Shown here in pieces: positions 33,141 to 43,744 of a DNA stretch of 64,000 bases. The position numbers were made by a program, and so were the translations under genes. Positions within the stretch are counted from its first letter, which is position 1. Each line of letters starts with the position of its first letter. The stretch lies in NCBI RefSeq assembly GCF_001704415.2, contig NC_030817.1:51321550-51385549 (forward strand). Direction: 5' to 3'. This DNA comes from Capra hircus. Lineage: Eukaryota > Chordata > Mammalia > Artiodactyla > Bovidae. The notes beneath the pieces are model-generated. The model ran no database searches and was not told the origin of the DNA. It was given only the letters and a program-made list of their open reading frames with translations.

Positions 33141-34084
33141 ACATGCATGCTTCTTGTTTCACATTGAAGCAAATCTGGGTAAAAGGAAAGTTGTCCCCTT
33201 TTTGACTCACTGTCAGCTAAAACCATGTTGTAGCCACACCAGATCCATCTGCTCACCCAAAAGTGGTGGGAGTAGTCTTGGAGTGGGAGGGTAACCCTTG
33301 ATCTGAAGCCCTTCTACATCCAGTGTGAGGCAACCGTCCCTCCTCCGCTGAGAGCTCCAGGGACGGGGGCAGGGAGCAGGGGAACCTCAGGTGGGAGAGG
33401 TGAGGACAGTTCTTCCAGGCACCACCTGACCACTAGGGAGCACATCCTCTGTGCTAGGAGCAGGAAAGAGCACTTTACACGCGTTTCTCTTGAAACAGGT
33501 GATCTGTCACCGTCTTGTAGAGAAAGAAACAAGTCTCCTTTATGCAGAGCCCAGATAGAGCATCTCCGAGCCCTCTCTCACATGTCGAAGCTTGGCGTTT
33601 GGGAGCACAAAGAGCTGCATCTTCTCCATGAAGACATGAAGGGTCAGGGTGAGGGTAACGGCTTCTTCAGTCCCTCAACCCAAGCTAAACATCCTCAGGC
33701 CCCTCCACTCCCATCTGTGTCACAGTCCTCATCCTGTCAAGGGCACGAACCACTCCCAGGCTGGGGCAGCTGGAGCCGGCTGCTGGGTGTCCAGGTCCCC
33801 ATGGACTCAGGACCTCCGCCCAGCGGCCAAAGCAGAGAGGCTCCCTTCTGTCCACCAAACTGCCTGTGCTCAGGGAACAAATGGTTTCTCAGATGCCCCC
33901 TCACGCAGCCCCTTCTCAACCCTCCCTTGTCAGACCTTCCCAAGTCAGAGCTCTGAAGCCACCTTGGGCGGCCCTCTCTCCCTCCCGGCACATCCGGCCA
34001 GTCACGAAGTCCACCGGCCCTCATTTCACCACAGGTCTCACAGCCTGCCTGCCCTGTGCTCCCTGACTTCCATGCTCTCCGCAC
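33141..34084. other. GC-moderate unique sequence
   Basis: Several overlapping frames (33582-33956, 33649-34089, 33737-34084 on the other strand) are present in this region of low stop density. None has a recognisable domain, and no splice pattern supports an exon. Confidence 0.35.
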
Positions 34085-34560
34085 CCTGACCCCCCCCCCC
34101 CCGCCCTTACTCCTGCTCTAGACCCCCAGCAGCTCCCACTCTCCCATCCAACCTTTCTCTGCAATCCCAGCGATGTTTCAAAGAGGCAGATTTAATCACA
34201 TTTTCTTCCCAGCTCCTCACAGCCTCCAGAGAAAATGCAACCGAGCCTGGTCACCACGGCCCTCCACCCGCTCCCCTGCCTGCTCGCTGCCCCTCTCCAG
34301 TGGCCCACAGCTTCCTGAATACGTCCTCTTTCCCCTGCTCCGCCCAGCATACTCTTGCTCTTCCTTCAAGGCCAATTCCACTGTCTTTTCTCCATCACCT
34401 CCTCCCTGTCCTTTCTGCCCTCGTATCAGAGGTGACTGTCCCTTCCTGTTTCCCATGACCGCAGCTTCATCCTCACCCCCACTGAGGCACTCTGGAACTA
34501 CACTGCAACTGCTGACTTACTTGTCTGTCTCCATCAGGAAACCGCAAAACTGTGACGAGG
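34085..34560 (+). mobile_element. L2 LINE fragment
   Basis: After a C run (about 34090-34102) the text cagatttaatcacattttct, gccctccacccgctccc, tcttgctcttccttcaaggc, caattccactgtcttttctc follows the L2 3' half (aaatctgatcatgtcactcc ... ccttcaagactcagctcaaa). Old and diverged. The 155-residue frame across it (34173-34640) is not a gene. Confidence 0.6.
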
Positions 34561-34719
34561 TGGCCTCTGTGCTCGGCCTTGAGCAAGAAATGGATTTACA
34601 TCAAAGGGAGACACTGAAGGACACACGAGCTGGGTCATAACATTCCGTCCCCATGAAACAGACGGCCCAGGACCTGGGCAGAGGCCCAGACCTGTTTGTG
34701 CGGAACCTTAGGTTAACAA

Positions 34720-34872
34720 CAGGCACCACTGTCAGCACTTTCCTTAGGCCAGGAACTAGGTGAAGCTCTTTACCTGTATTACGTTAATAAGATTGAGTGA
34801 CTTAATTTATAGAAAGTGGTTAGCACAGTGCCTGACACAGAGTGAGCACTGACCGAATGTTAGCAATAAAAG
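34720..34872 (+). mobile_element. MIR fragment
   Basis: gtggttagcacagtgcctga, cacagagtgagcactgaccg, aatgttagcaataaaa match the 3' end of plus-strand MIR. Confidence 0.55.
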
Positions 34873-34905
34873 TGATGTTCATTTAGTGGACACTTCTTTT
34901 AATTG

Positions 34906-35237
34906 CTAAAAATTATTTATGTGTTTTTGGTTTGCTTGTTTGCTGCCTGGCTCTCTGTTGCTTTGCACAGGCTTTCTCTAGCTGCGGTGAGTGGGGGACT
35001 ACTCTTTGCTGTGGTTCCCAGGCTTCTCACTGCGGTGGCTGCTCTTGTTGAGGGGCACAGGCCCTAGGGCACCTGGGCTCAGTAGTTGAGGCTCCTGGGC
35101 TCTAGAGTGCAGGCTCAGTAGTTGCGGCATATGGGCTTAGTTGCCCCTCAGCAGGGGAAATCTTCCCAGACCAGGGATTGAGTCCATGTCCCCTGCATTG
35201 GCGGGCAGATTCTTAACCACTGGACCACCAGGGAAGT
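34906..35237 (-). mobile_element. CHR-type SINE
   Basis: Minus strand: ggctttctctagctgcggtg, gtagttgaggctcctgggct, gggcttagttgcccctcagc, gattcttaaccactggacca, and the head accagggaagtcc. Flanks ggacacttctt and ggacactcctt look like target duplications. Confidence 0.92.
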
Positions 35238-35249
35238 CCAGGGACACTC

Positions 35250-35450
35250 CTTACACCAGACAGAGTGCCAAGCATGGTCCACGAGTTGTCTCACCTCTCA
35301 CAACAACCCTAGCAGGATGCTATTCTCATATGTCCCCATTTCACAGATGAAGACCCTGAGTCTCAGCTGGGCTAAGCGATCAGTACAGAAATGATGAACT
35401 TGGGCTTCCAGCCCAGGTCCATCTGCTCTGGCACCCAGGTTCTCTGAGTC
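35250..35450 (-). mobile_element. MIR SINE
   Basis: ctcacaacaaccctagcagg, ccccatttcacagatgaaga, cttccagcccaggtccatct keep the minus-strand MIR order. Confidence 0.7.
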
Positions 35451-35879
35451 TCTGGTACAGCTGAGAGCCAGGCAGCCCCTAGGGCTCATTTGGGAAGATA
35501 GCAGGATAGGTCCCCTCCGAGCAGAGCCTATGAACTGTCCAGGGGAGACACGGGTACTGGAAGGCTTCCTTTTTCATCCTATTTATTCTAATCTCGCATT
35601 TTGCCTATCATCCTCCAAGAGACACAGCCCCAGGAAGTGATGTAGACTGGTTCCTCTTGATTTCTTCTTTGTGTGCCAAGTAGTTATGCCTTCCTTCTGG
35701 GCTGGCAATAAGTTGGAGTCAGTCCCCTCCTTCATGCAGCTTGGCAAACTGAGGCCCCAACCATTACAGTGATTCACACTAAGAATAGAATACATAGGGG
35801 TCAGTCCATTAGCTGGTCTGGGCCCCATTCTGCTGGCTGTATAACAAATGACAGTGGCATGGTGCCAGGAAAGGAGCAT

Positions 35880-36085
35880 GGGGTTAGCCGTTAGACCCTC
35901 TGAAGCACCAGTTCTGCCAGATGCTAGCTCTGTGACATTTTGAACTAGCCTCTCTGAGCCTTACTTCCTCACCTATGAAGCAAGGCAAAGACCTCCTTCC
36001 TCACAGGGCTGGGTCAGAATCAAATGGATGGCACATGTTCCCAGTTTGGGAGGCTGTAAAATGTTCTATAACTGCTGCCTGGTAA
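35880..36085 (+). mobile_element. MIR SINE
   Basis: ttctgccagatgctagctct, gtgacattttgaactagcct, ctctgagccttacttcctca, aatcaaatggatggcacatg: plus-strand MIR from the tRNA-related part through the core. Confidence 0.7.
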
Positions 36086-36329
36086 CAGTTGGCTCAAAGT
36101 TCATTTGGCCTTGAACTCCACAGCCTCTCTGTTTCTGTTGGCTTGCATTGTGCCCAGGGTTCTGCCCGCAGTCCACCGATAATCAGGCTCATTCTGACTC
36201 GTGTCGATCAAGAGCAGCGATGTCTCAGTATAATCAGCCCTGCACCAGGGTGGCTGGGCTCCCTATCAGCCAGTGTTCATCAAGCTCTGACTGAGAGCAT
36301 CCCCACCAAGCTCCTTTAGGTTTTCCTTT

Positions 36330-36658
36330 TTAATGATTATTATTATCACTTTATTTATTTCGTTATGTTTTGGTTGCTCTGGGTCTTCGTTGCTACGCAC
36401 GGGCTTTCTCTAATTGGAGCCGGTGGGGGATGCTCTTCATTGCGGGGCATGTGCTTCTCACTGTGGTGGCTTCTCTTATTGCAGAGCATGAGCTCCATGT
36501 GCACAGGCTTCAGTGGTTGCAGTGTGTGGGCTCAGTAGCCGTGGCGCATCAGCTTTAGTTGCTCCTTGACATGTGGCATCTTTCCAGACTGGGGATCGAA
36601 CCCATATCCCCTGTATTGCCAGACCGACTCCCATCCACTGTACCATCAAGGAGGTCCC
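36330..36658 (-). mobile_element. CHR-type SINE
   Basis: Minus strand: tttggttgctctgggtcttc, gggctttctctaattggagc, gtggttgcagtgtgtgggct, gactggggatcgaacccata, accatcaaggaggtccc at the head. Complete, moderately diverged. Confidence 0.92.
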
Positions 36659-37714
36659 ACTTTCCCTTTAAAAATATTTTCCCTTCAACTGAAGTCACAG
36701 GCATTGGATAAGGAAGCCAGAGGTTGTCTGTACAGTTTCTTCCAGGGAAGAAGGGGAAATCTGCCATCTCTGACCTTCTAAAACAAAACCTGCCTTAGAT
36801 TTCCTCTGCCAAGATATGTCTTAGAATGGGGTAAGGTGCTTCTGAGGCCCCATGAGCCCCATGATAGCTGAAGAAAGAAGTGATAGAAGGAGGAAGGGCT
36901 GAGACAACCACCTTAATTCAGGGGCTGGGCCCCAAGTTTCCAGAAATCCCACTTAGTAGTTCATCCACATGGACCAGCCCTTGGGGACAGAGCTGGAAAG
37001 GGCTGGGAGAGAGAAGATGTGAGTGGGGCCCACAGCCATTTTACAGGCTTTTGAAATCTATTACTTTGGGGAAAATATTCTCTATGTCATCTTAAAGGGC
37101 ACAAAACTCCACGGTGAGGAAAATAAAAGGTTTGACGAGCATTGGTAATGTGTCCCCTTTAAGCCTGTAGAAGACTTATGTCTACCCTGACCAACCCTGT
37201 TGGAAGTTCCCACAGAGTCTCAGAGATGGATGATGTAGAAGTTAGAAAATGCCTGTGTTTTCAGCCTTGCCTTAATTTATGGATTTGCCCAGGGAAGCAG
37301 TGATTGAATTTCATTTGGGGAATGAAATACTAGATCTCCAGAGAAGCCAGGCCTCAAGCAACAGATTTTCACTTCCCCTGAGCTTATGAGGACTGGCCTG
37401 GTTCTTGGGGAAAATTTGAACAACCTGCCAGTTTGCAGGGATCCACGAATCCCTCCATGACAAGCCACCTACTTCTCCAATCTCCTCTCACTTCTCCCAC
37501 TCATGTCAGAGGGACCCACACCCCATACCCAAACCCTATCCACCTGCCCCGGCTCTGGTTTTCAGCTCCTGCCTGCAAAAGGCCCATCTCCTCCACACAA
37601 CTCAGCTTATCCAAGGCTCACCCATCACAAAGTCCTTCCTGATAACCCCCACCACCACCTGCCTTGCTGTCAAGTTTGGCTGATTGATGCCTGAAATCTA
37701 AGAATAAACAGTAA
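36659..37714. other. Unique sequence
   Basis: No gene or clear repeat. A pyrimidine-rich part at 37450-37670 could be an old L2 piece but lacks a decisive match. Confidence 0.4.
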
Positions 37715-37905
37715 TTATAAAAGCTTCCATCTCCTGAGCTGAGTATCAGGTACTTTGCTCTTCTAAAAACCCCATCATGGCTATGGTTTATCTCCATTTC
37801 ATAGATGAGAAAACTAGGACCTAGAGAGCTTATGCAAACTGCCCAAGATCACATAGTTGGTTAAGAATTGACCTCAGAGTATGGTTCTAAACCTATCGCC
37901 TGCCA
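37715..37905 (-). mobile_element. MIR SINE
   Basis: tgagtatcaggtactttgct, catttcatagatgagaaaac, aaactgcccaagatcacata, gttggttaagaattgacctc: minus-strand MIR. Confidence 0.7.
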
Positions 37906-38300
37906 TCTCTCCCAAGAACAAAGCTTTCAGACCACAGACCACTTCTACCCTGCACTACTAAAATTAGTATGCGTTTGTTTGGTAGCCTTCACAGGGTTAT
38001 TGCTCAGTGGGCAAAGACAATGAATGATTCTTCAGACCCCAGACAGTACTGAGCTCTCAGAAATGAATGAATGAATATGAAAACGTGCGTCAAACTGGAA
38101 AGCTAAAGCAACTTTTATGAACATTGAAAGGATGTCATGTCAAGGAAGATCTATTAAGCAACAAAATAACCGATATTCTGATGGGCTCTGTGTCCCAGAG
38201 ATGAAGCCAGAGTTTACCGGACTCTCAGATGTTCAATGAATTTCCACCTTCCAATCTGTAAGACCCAGTTATCTGTTTAGCACTAATTTCCAGTCTCATA
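37906..38300. other. Unique sequence
   Basis: About 400 bases, nothing recognised beyond a short gaatgaatgaatga repeat. Confidence 0.4.
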
Positions 38301-38310
38301 GCAGCTTCTC

Positions 38311-38436
38311 CAGAGAAGGCAATGGCACCCCACTCCAGTACTGTTGCCTGGAAAATCCCATGGGTGGAGGAGCCTGGCGGGCTGCTGTCTATGGGGTCAC
38401 ACAGAGTCGAACACGACTGAAGTGACTTAGCAGCAG
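38311..38436 (+). mobile_element. Bov-A monomer, chimeric
   Basis: The first half matches the Bov-A2 left monomer (gagaaggcaatggcacccc, gttgcctggaaaatcccatg). The second half matches the right monomer (gggctgctgtctatggggtc, acttagcagcagcagc). The target word gcagcttctc occurs at 38301-38310 and again at the end (38437 on). It looks like a Bov-A2 whose two monomers recombined. Confidence 0.9.
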
Positions 38437-38449
38437 CAGCTTCTCAGTT

Positions 38450-39120
38450 CTTTATTTCTTGGCAAGCAATGTGATTTATGCATGAGACACACATATTAAG
38501 ATGCAATGTAGTTATTCCAACTGTCATAACTACTAAATTGGACTGAATGGCAATGCACTAATAGTTCAAGTTCTGCAGAAAAAAAAGTCAGCCTGGAAAT
38601 AATCAATCCAATGGAACTTTACAGCATTGCCAGAAACGACTGCACAAACAGTGCAAAAGGTGATGTCTGGACTGTCATTTATTGACACGTGGAATTTGGG
38701 TGTTCTGCACTTAGATGAAGCCCACTGAAATGTGAAGCTAATTTATCCAAACAAATTCTAATAAATACCTTTGATTGTTCCTTTGTCTCTATCCTTTACT
38801 AAAGACAGGCAATTAGCAGCATTTGCAATATTACAAGCAAATGAAATTGGGTCTCTGCCCAGCTCGCCTACAAAAGACTTCTAGAGCAATAAAAATAATC
38901 AATTGGATTCTTCATTTTCTGCTGGGTCCATGTGATTTCCTTAATAATGTCAATGCAGATTGTAATTTGAAGGAAAAAATAAACACCACTTGCATGAGCT
39001 GTGAAATTTCAGACCACAAAAATGCCATCTTTCCTTGTAGATTGTTTTGTTATAAGGGTATGCAGCTTGGGCAACTGGAATAGACCTCAGATCTGATCCC
39101 TAATTTATCCTTCATAAACT
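38450..39120. other. Repeat-free AT-rich block, candidate conserved element
   Basis: About 670 bases with no recognisable repeat in an otherwise repeat-dense window. It contains AT-rich words such as caggcaattagcagc, tcatttattgacac, cctttgattgttcctttg and attgtaatttgaagg, the kind of homeodomain, SOX and TCF-like motifs seen in developmental enhancers. The 86-residue frame at 38823-39083 shows no domain. Function is not shown by the sequence alone. Confidence 0.3.
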
Positions 39121-39184
39121 GACCTATATTTTATCTCCCAAATGGGTTTTGTGCATTTTTCCTTCTGTACCTTTGCTTTCTAGC

Positions 39185-39420
39185 AGTTAGCAAGGGATAA
39201 TAAGGACCAGACAATAAGGATCAGAAAACCAACATTAAGCTTCCAGCTTGGCCACTCACTAGCTGGGTGACCTTGGGCAAGTTATTTAACCTCTCTGGGC
39301 CTCAGTTTGCTCCTCTGTAAAATGAGGCATATAAGTGTGAAAATGCCTAGAATCTAAGTTCCCCAGGCTCCCAGTAGGCATGCAGGACTTGTTACTTGAG
39401 CAAATTAATTAATGTCTTGC
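39185..39420 (+). mobile_element. MIR SINE
   Basis: Strong match: cactcactagctgggtgacc, ttgggcaagttatttaacct, ctctgggcctcagtttgctc, ctctgtaaaatgaggc. One of the best-preserved MIR copies here. Confidence 0.88.
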
Positions 39421-39449
39421 ACAGTATCTGACATGTATGTGTGTGTGTG

Positions 39450-39632
39450 TTCATTCAGTTGCTCAGTTGTGTCCAATTCTCTGTGACCCCATGGATTGAG
39501 CCCGCCAGGCTTCTCTGTCCATGGGAATTTTCCAAGCAAGAATACTGGAGTGGGTTGCCGCTTGCTACTCCAGGGGATCTTCCTGATCCCGGGATTGAAC
39601 TCACACCTCTTATGTCTCATGCATTGTGATCA
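39450..39632 (-). mobile_element. Bov-tA SINE, 5'-truncated
   Basis: Minus strand: gttgctcagttgtgtccaat, ctgtccatgggaattttcca, ggggatcttcctgatcccgg, ending near ctcatgcattg before the tRNA-derived head. A short (TG)n precedes it. Confidence 0.9.
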
Positions 39633-39689
39633 GCACCAATTAACTGTTGCATAATAACTAAGAATCTATTTCCCCTCTAACACTCACAT

Positions 39690-40020
39690 TCTCCCTTTGG
39701 CCTAGCAAAATCTTACCCATTCTTCAAGGTTAGCATAAATTTTGCTTCCTCTGAGAAGACTTTCCAAGGCCAAAAGTGATCTGACTTCCCCCAGCCTCTA
39801 GACACATTTATTGTTCATAAGCCTCACTTAGAATCTGGGCTTTCAGTCTTTTGTACTGCTGCTTCTCTTCTCATAAAGGATTTCTTAGCTGCCCAATTAG
39901 ATCACAGGTTTCTTGGGGGCAAGTCCAGAGTCTGACTCCTGGTGATCCCTCCAGGTCCTAGTAAAGTACATGGCACAGATGGATATTCCATAAATATCCA
40001 TAGACTGACTGAGGAGGGAA
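39690..40020 (+). mobile_element. L2 LINE 3' end
   Basis: cccattcttcaaggttagca, ctctgagaagactttccaag, cacaggtttcttgggggcaa, aagtacatggcacagatgg, attccataaatatccataga: this follows the L2 3' end through its terminal block. Confidence 0.75.
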
Positions 40021-40204
40021 ACCCAGTCCCCGTGGAGATGGGCAAAGGCCCTGTGGATATGGTTCTGCCCCTGCCGTGGAGAGGCCATGGAACCAGCCCT
40101 TAAGCCTTTGCACTGTGTCTCTAAAGACTTCTCTTCCATAGAAAGTGGACTCCTCTCTGCAAAAACCTTCCCTTGGTGTGAAGAACCAACATCCTCATGC
40201 CTTG

Positions 40205-40870
40205 CTGTGGAAGGGTAATTGTACAACCTCTTCAGGAGACAATATGACAGTATCTCTCAAATTTTAAGCTGCACATATCATTTTTAAAAATCAAAGACAT
40301 GGGACTTCCCTGGTGGTCCAGTGGTTAAGACTTTACCTTCCAATGCAGCGGGTTTAGGTTCAATTCCTGGTCAGAGAGTTAGGATCAGGAAAAACCAGGG
40401 CATGGAACAGAGCACTATTGTACTGAATTCAATAAGGACTTAAAAATGGCCCACATCAAAAAAATATCTTAAAAAAATAGCCAAAGACACACAAATATCC
40501 TTTGATCTTTTGATGTGCACCGCTAAATGTTTATCTTACAGACTGACCTGCACAGTGTGGAAAGATATAATAAGAATATTCACTGTTAGGTTTCTTATAA
40601 GAGCAAAGACTGGAAACAATTTAAATATCTATCAATAGAGAACTGGATAAATACATTTTAGTACATCCACATAGAGGAAGCATCAGGCAGCATTTGAAAT
40701 GAATGAAGTAAACCTATATGTACTGATGTGGAATAGTCAGTGAAAAAAACAAGCTACCACCCAATATGTACAATCTAATCTAATTTATGCTAAAGAGGAC
40801 ATGTGTACATGTGTGCACAAAGGGTCTTCAAAAAGACAGCAATGGCTGATGGGGGCCATGGTGGTGGGGA
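40205..40870 (+). mobile_element. Old L1 (L1M-type) 3' part, split by a CHR SINE
   Basis: The left piece has gacaatatgacagtatctct. After the SINE, gcaaagactggaaacaattt, atctatcaatagagaactgg, ataaatacattttagtacat, catccacatagaggaagcat follow the old mammalian L1 3' sequence. Non-coding and old. Confidence 0.75.
40300..40481 (+). mobile_element. CHR-type SINE
   Basis: gggacttccctggtggtcca, gtggttaagactttaccttc, ggtttaggttcaattcctgg. Target word caaagaca at 40292-40299 and 40482-40489 brackets it. It lies inside the old L1. Confidence 0.92.
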
Positions 40871-40984
40871 GGAGGGGTAGCAAGAAGGGCTGGGCTCAGT
40901 AGCAGAAGGACATTCATGGCCGTGTCCCACATTCCATTTGTATAGGCTAAATTCTTCAGCAAATACATGCATTATCTTTCTCTT

Positions 40985-41165
40985 CTCTCCTCGTTTAAAT
41001 TTAAATTTTATTTACCGTTAATAAGGTAACACATTTGCATGTACAAAATTTTAAAAGGTACAAAATAAGTATATGGTAAAAAAAAAAAAAAAAAAGTCCC
41101 TCCTATCCTAGCCCTAGCCTCCTGGTTTCTACTCCAGAAGCATCTAGTGGGAACCTTTTCATTTG
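40985..41165 (+). mobile_element. Old interspersed repeat with A-run (tentative)
   Basis: ataaggtaacacatttgcat, gtacaaaattttaaaaggta, then A(18) at 41079-41096 and agtccctcctatcctag resemble an old L1 3' region; the family is not certain. Confidence 0.35.
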
Positions 41166-41359
41166 TCTGCTTTTAGAGGTAGCCCATGCACTGCAGGTAT
41201 TCTCTTTAAAAATAATCGTAATAAAATGAATGGGGGAAAAGCTTCCATCAACCTCATATTCTCTCTCCAGCTAAGGTTCTGTGCCTCTCTTCTCTACACA
41301 GCCAACTCAACTTCTGGACAGTGTTGTCCATTTGTGTGGTGTCTATTTATATGGGAAGA

Positions 41360-41720
41360 GCTTCCTCAGGCTTCAGAGTCAGGCAGACCCGAGTCTTCAA
41401 TAGTTACCTAACCTAACCTCTCTAGAGGGCTTCCCAGATGGCTCAGTGGTAAAGAATCTGCCTGCCAAGCAGGAGACCTGGATTCAGTCCTTGGGTTGGG
41501 AAGATCCCCTGGAGAAAGAAATGGCAACTCAACTCAGTATTCTTGCCTGGAGAATCCCATGGATAGAGGAGCCTGGTGGGCTACAGTCCATGGAGCTCAC
41601 AAGAGTTGGACATGACTTTGCAACTAAACAACAACAGCAAACCTCCCTGGGCCACATTGCTTCATCTATAAAGTGGACAAGGAATACCTACCTACCTCTT
41701 AGTTTGGAAGAGTAAGAAAC
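41360..41720 (+). mobile_element. MIR SINE split by Bov-tA
   Basis: Left part cttcagagtcaggcagaccc ... ttacctaacctaacctctct; right part aacctccctgggccacattg, cttcatctataaagtggaca. Joined, they give the plus-strand MIR sequence. The break and the repeated aacctctct/aacctccct mark the Bov-tA insertion. Confidence 0.8.
41425..41639 (+). mobile_element. Bov-tA SINE inside MIR
   Basis: gggcttcccagatggctcag, gtaaagaatctgcctgccaa, ctcagtattcttgcctggag, gagttggacatgactttgca, with an aacaacaacag tail. Target words at 41415-41423 and 41640-41648. Confidence 0.95.
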
Positions 41721-41872
41721 AGTTCAAGAAAAGCAGGTGTGTGGAGCTACTGTGGTCACTAGAGCTCTGGGCACCGGCCTCTCCTCTGCTTGGGCCCACA
41801 CACACTGGGCAGTGTCCCTGGGGACAGCGGGAGAACACAGCGCGATGGCTGTCTGCACTAAACCCCACGTTC

Positions 41873-41950
41873 TGGGTTGGCCAAAAAGTGCATTCAGATT
41901 TTACTGGAAGATGGTACTGAACACCTGAATGAACTTTTTGGCCAACCCAA
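41873..41950 (+). mobile_element. Mariner-type MITE (hairpin)
   Basis: Terminal inverted repeats tgggttggccaaaaagt (left) and actttttggccaaccca (right) enclose a 78-bp element. The arms pair for about 30 bases with few mismatches, making a long hairpin. Size and layout parallel the primate MADE1 element; ttggccaaaaag ends are those of ruminant mariner copies. It carries no transposase. I recall that the large bovine miR-2284/2285 families resemble such hairpins. Whether this copy is processed cannot be told from sequence. Confidence 0.88.
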
Positions 41951-42556
41951 TACATCCTGTCTCTGGGAAAACATTTTGTGGCAAACATCTGCAGTGAATT
42001 AGAAACTTTGTGGTGTGATGTTACACAAATGATCAACACCAGTTTTTCGCCTGGGGTGTGGGGACTTCTGAAAGGGTTTAGGGAAATCAGGAAACCTATT
42101 TCTGAGACCTGACTCTACCACAAACTGGTCCCCTTTCAACAATTAACTTCTCACCCCAAGCCTTACACAGAGTGGGTGGGTGTTTTCTCAGACTCCGGAC
42201 AGCCTCAGACTCACAGGTAGGGAATGTATTAAGGGAACCCTTCACTCAGAAAGAGGGTGGCTGGGGTGGAGTCTCCCGGCAGTAAGCATGATTTCCAACC
42301 TCAACTATGATGTCCCTACTTACATTAAACGATGTGGTATAGAACAAGCATTTACTAAATGCTTCAAAGCTAACTAACAAAATACATTCTTCAAAAGGGG
42401 GTTAAATATGTGTAAACATTTTAAATTAACTTTAATTCATTTTTATCATTACTGAAATGAGTTGCAAAGCATATGAGCTGCTTAGAGCATCTCACACTCC
42501 TTTGTTAAAATGCTAGGTTACTAAAGATTAAGAAGGGACCATGTGTAACAGACATT
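41951..42556. other. Unique sequence
   Basis: No gene or confident repeat recognised between the mariner hairpin and the next SINE. Confidence 0.4.
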
Positions 42557-42780
42557 CTACAGCCCAGCGGGTGCATGGTACAGAATCTACCTGCCAATGC
42601 AAGAGATGTGCTGGGATCCCTGGATCCCTGGAGTCAATCCCTGGGTCAGAAAGAACCCCTGGAGTAGAAAATGGCAACCCACTCCAGTATTCTTGCCTGG
42701 ACAATTCCATTGCCAGGGGAGCCTGGTGGGTTACAGTCCATGGGATTGCAAAGAGTCAGACAGGACTGAGTACTGAGCAC
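42557..42780 (+). mobile_element. Bov-tA SINE
   Basis: Head cagcccagcgggtgcatggt (diverged), acagaatctacctgccaatg, ccactccagtattcttgcct, gagtcagacaggactgagta. A small duplication of tccctgga occurs in its tRNA-derived half. Confidence 0.9.
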
Positions 42781-42952
42781 ACTGGCTCAAAACAGCAGTT
42801 AGAAAGAGCTAATCTAAAATTCCAACTCCAGGGGCCTCTGATTTGATACCTGACAAATAGGCAGTTGACACGCTAGTACTGTGATTTAGTGACTCTGATG
42901 ATATTGAAGATAAAAGGAGATATTGCACCAGGCAGAAGTTTCCCAGAAACAC

Positions 42953-43013
42953 AAACACACATGTGCGCGTGCACGCGTGCACACTTGCACACACACACAC
43001 ACACACACACACT
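42953..43013 (+). repeat. (CA)n with alternating purine-pyrimidine flank
   Basis: acacatgtgcgcgtgcacgc, then gtgcacacttgcac and a pure (AC)n run to 43013. The continuous purine-pyrimidine alternation, with CG steps, is the classic Z-DNA-prone pattern. The cysteine/valine-rich minus frames here are artefacts. Confidence 0.92.
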
Positions 43014-43744
43014 ACTAGAGACATAGTGGGGGTGGGAGGGGAGCCTGTGTACCCCAGCCATGCCTCTCTCACTGCTGTACCACCACTCAGCATACAGATT
43101 TCATTCCCCAAAATAAGTCATACACATAAAGTAGAAAGATGGTTTTCCATCTATTCTTTAAGTAAATTTGGGGAGTTAAAGAGCACAGCTGTCTCCGATA
43201 ATACCATGCTCATTGGGTACAAATATCTCTTAGCAAGTTGTCCTAAATCAATTTTTTTAATGAGTCCTCTTTTTTCCTCTCCCCCTACTTAGTACTGGTA
43301 ATTTAAAGCTCAGCAAAAGAGGCTACTGAAGCAAAAAAACTGACTAATTTTGTAATTTATTCTCTGGGACATTTATCTGTTAATCTAATATCTTAATTCC
43401 CTCCATACTTAAAAAGGGCATTTTAAAGTGACATTCCCAGCCATTCCAGATCACTCCTTGAGTTTTATTGCCTGTCTTTTAAAATGCGTGCCCAGTGTGT
43501 GCTTTGTCCTTTAGTAAAGCAAATCTCTATGGAAATTTGAGTGGATCTACCGGTGGTGTTGGGTCTACCCTAGAGGGCAGGACACTAAAACTCGGAGGCT
43601 CTCCTCTTGGACCCTGCCTTTTGGCTCGTCATGCTAGCGGGCATGGGCAGAGTTAAGCATGCAGGCCTGCCTCTAGAATATGGTTCTGTTCTTAGCGTTC
43701 GCCTCCATCATCACACGTTATTTCTTTCCTGCACCATTTCTTGC
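43014..43744. other. Unique sequence with an AT-rich block
   Basis: No gene recognised. 43280-43560 is AT-rich and repeat-free (gactaattttgtaatttatt, gttaatctaatatcttaatt) and is a weaker candidate for conservation. Confidence 0.3.

Noticed and set aside
33582..34089. Three overlapping frames on two strands as exons
   Set aside because: Low stop density from composition. No consistent frame, no domain, no convincing splice sites.
42809..43111. Cys/Val-rich frames as a cysteine-rich peptide
   Set aside because: They are translations of the (CA)n repeat.
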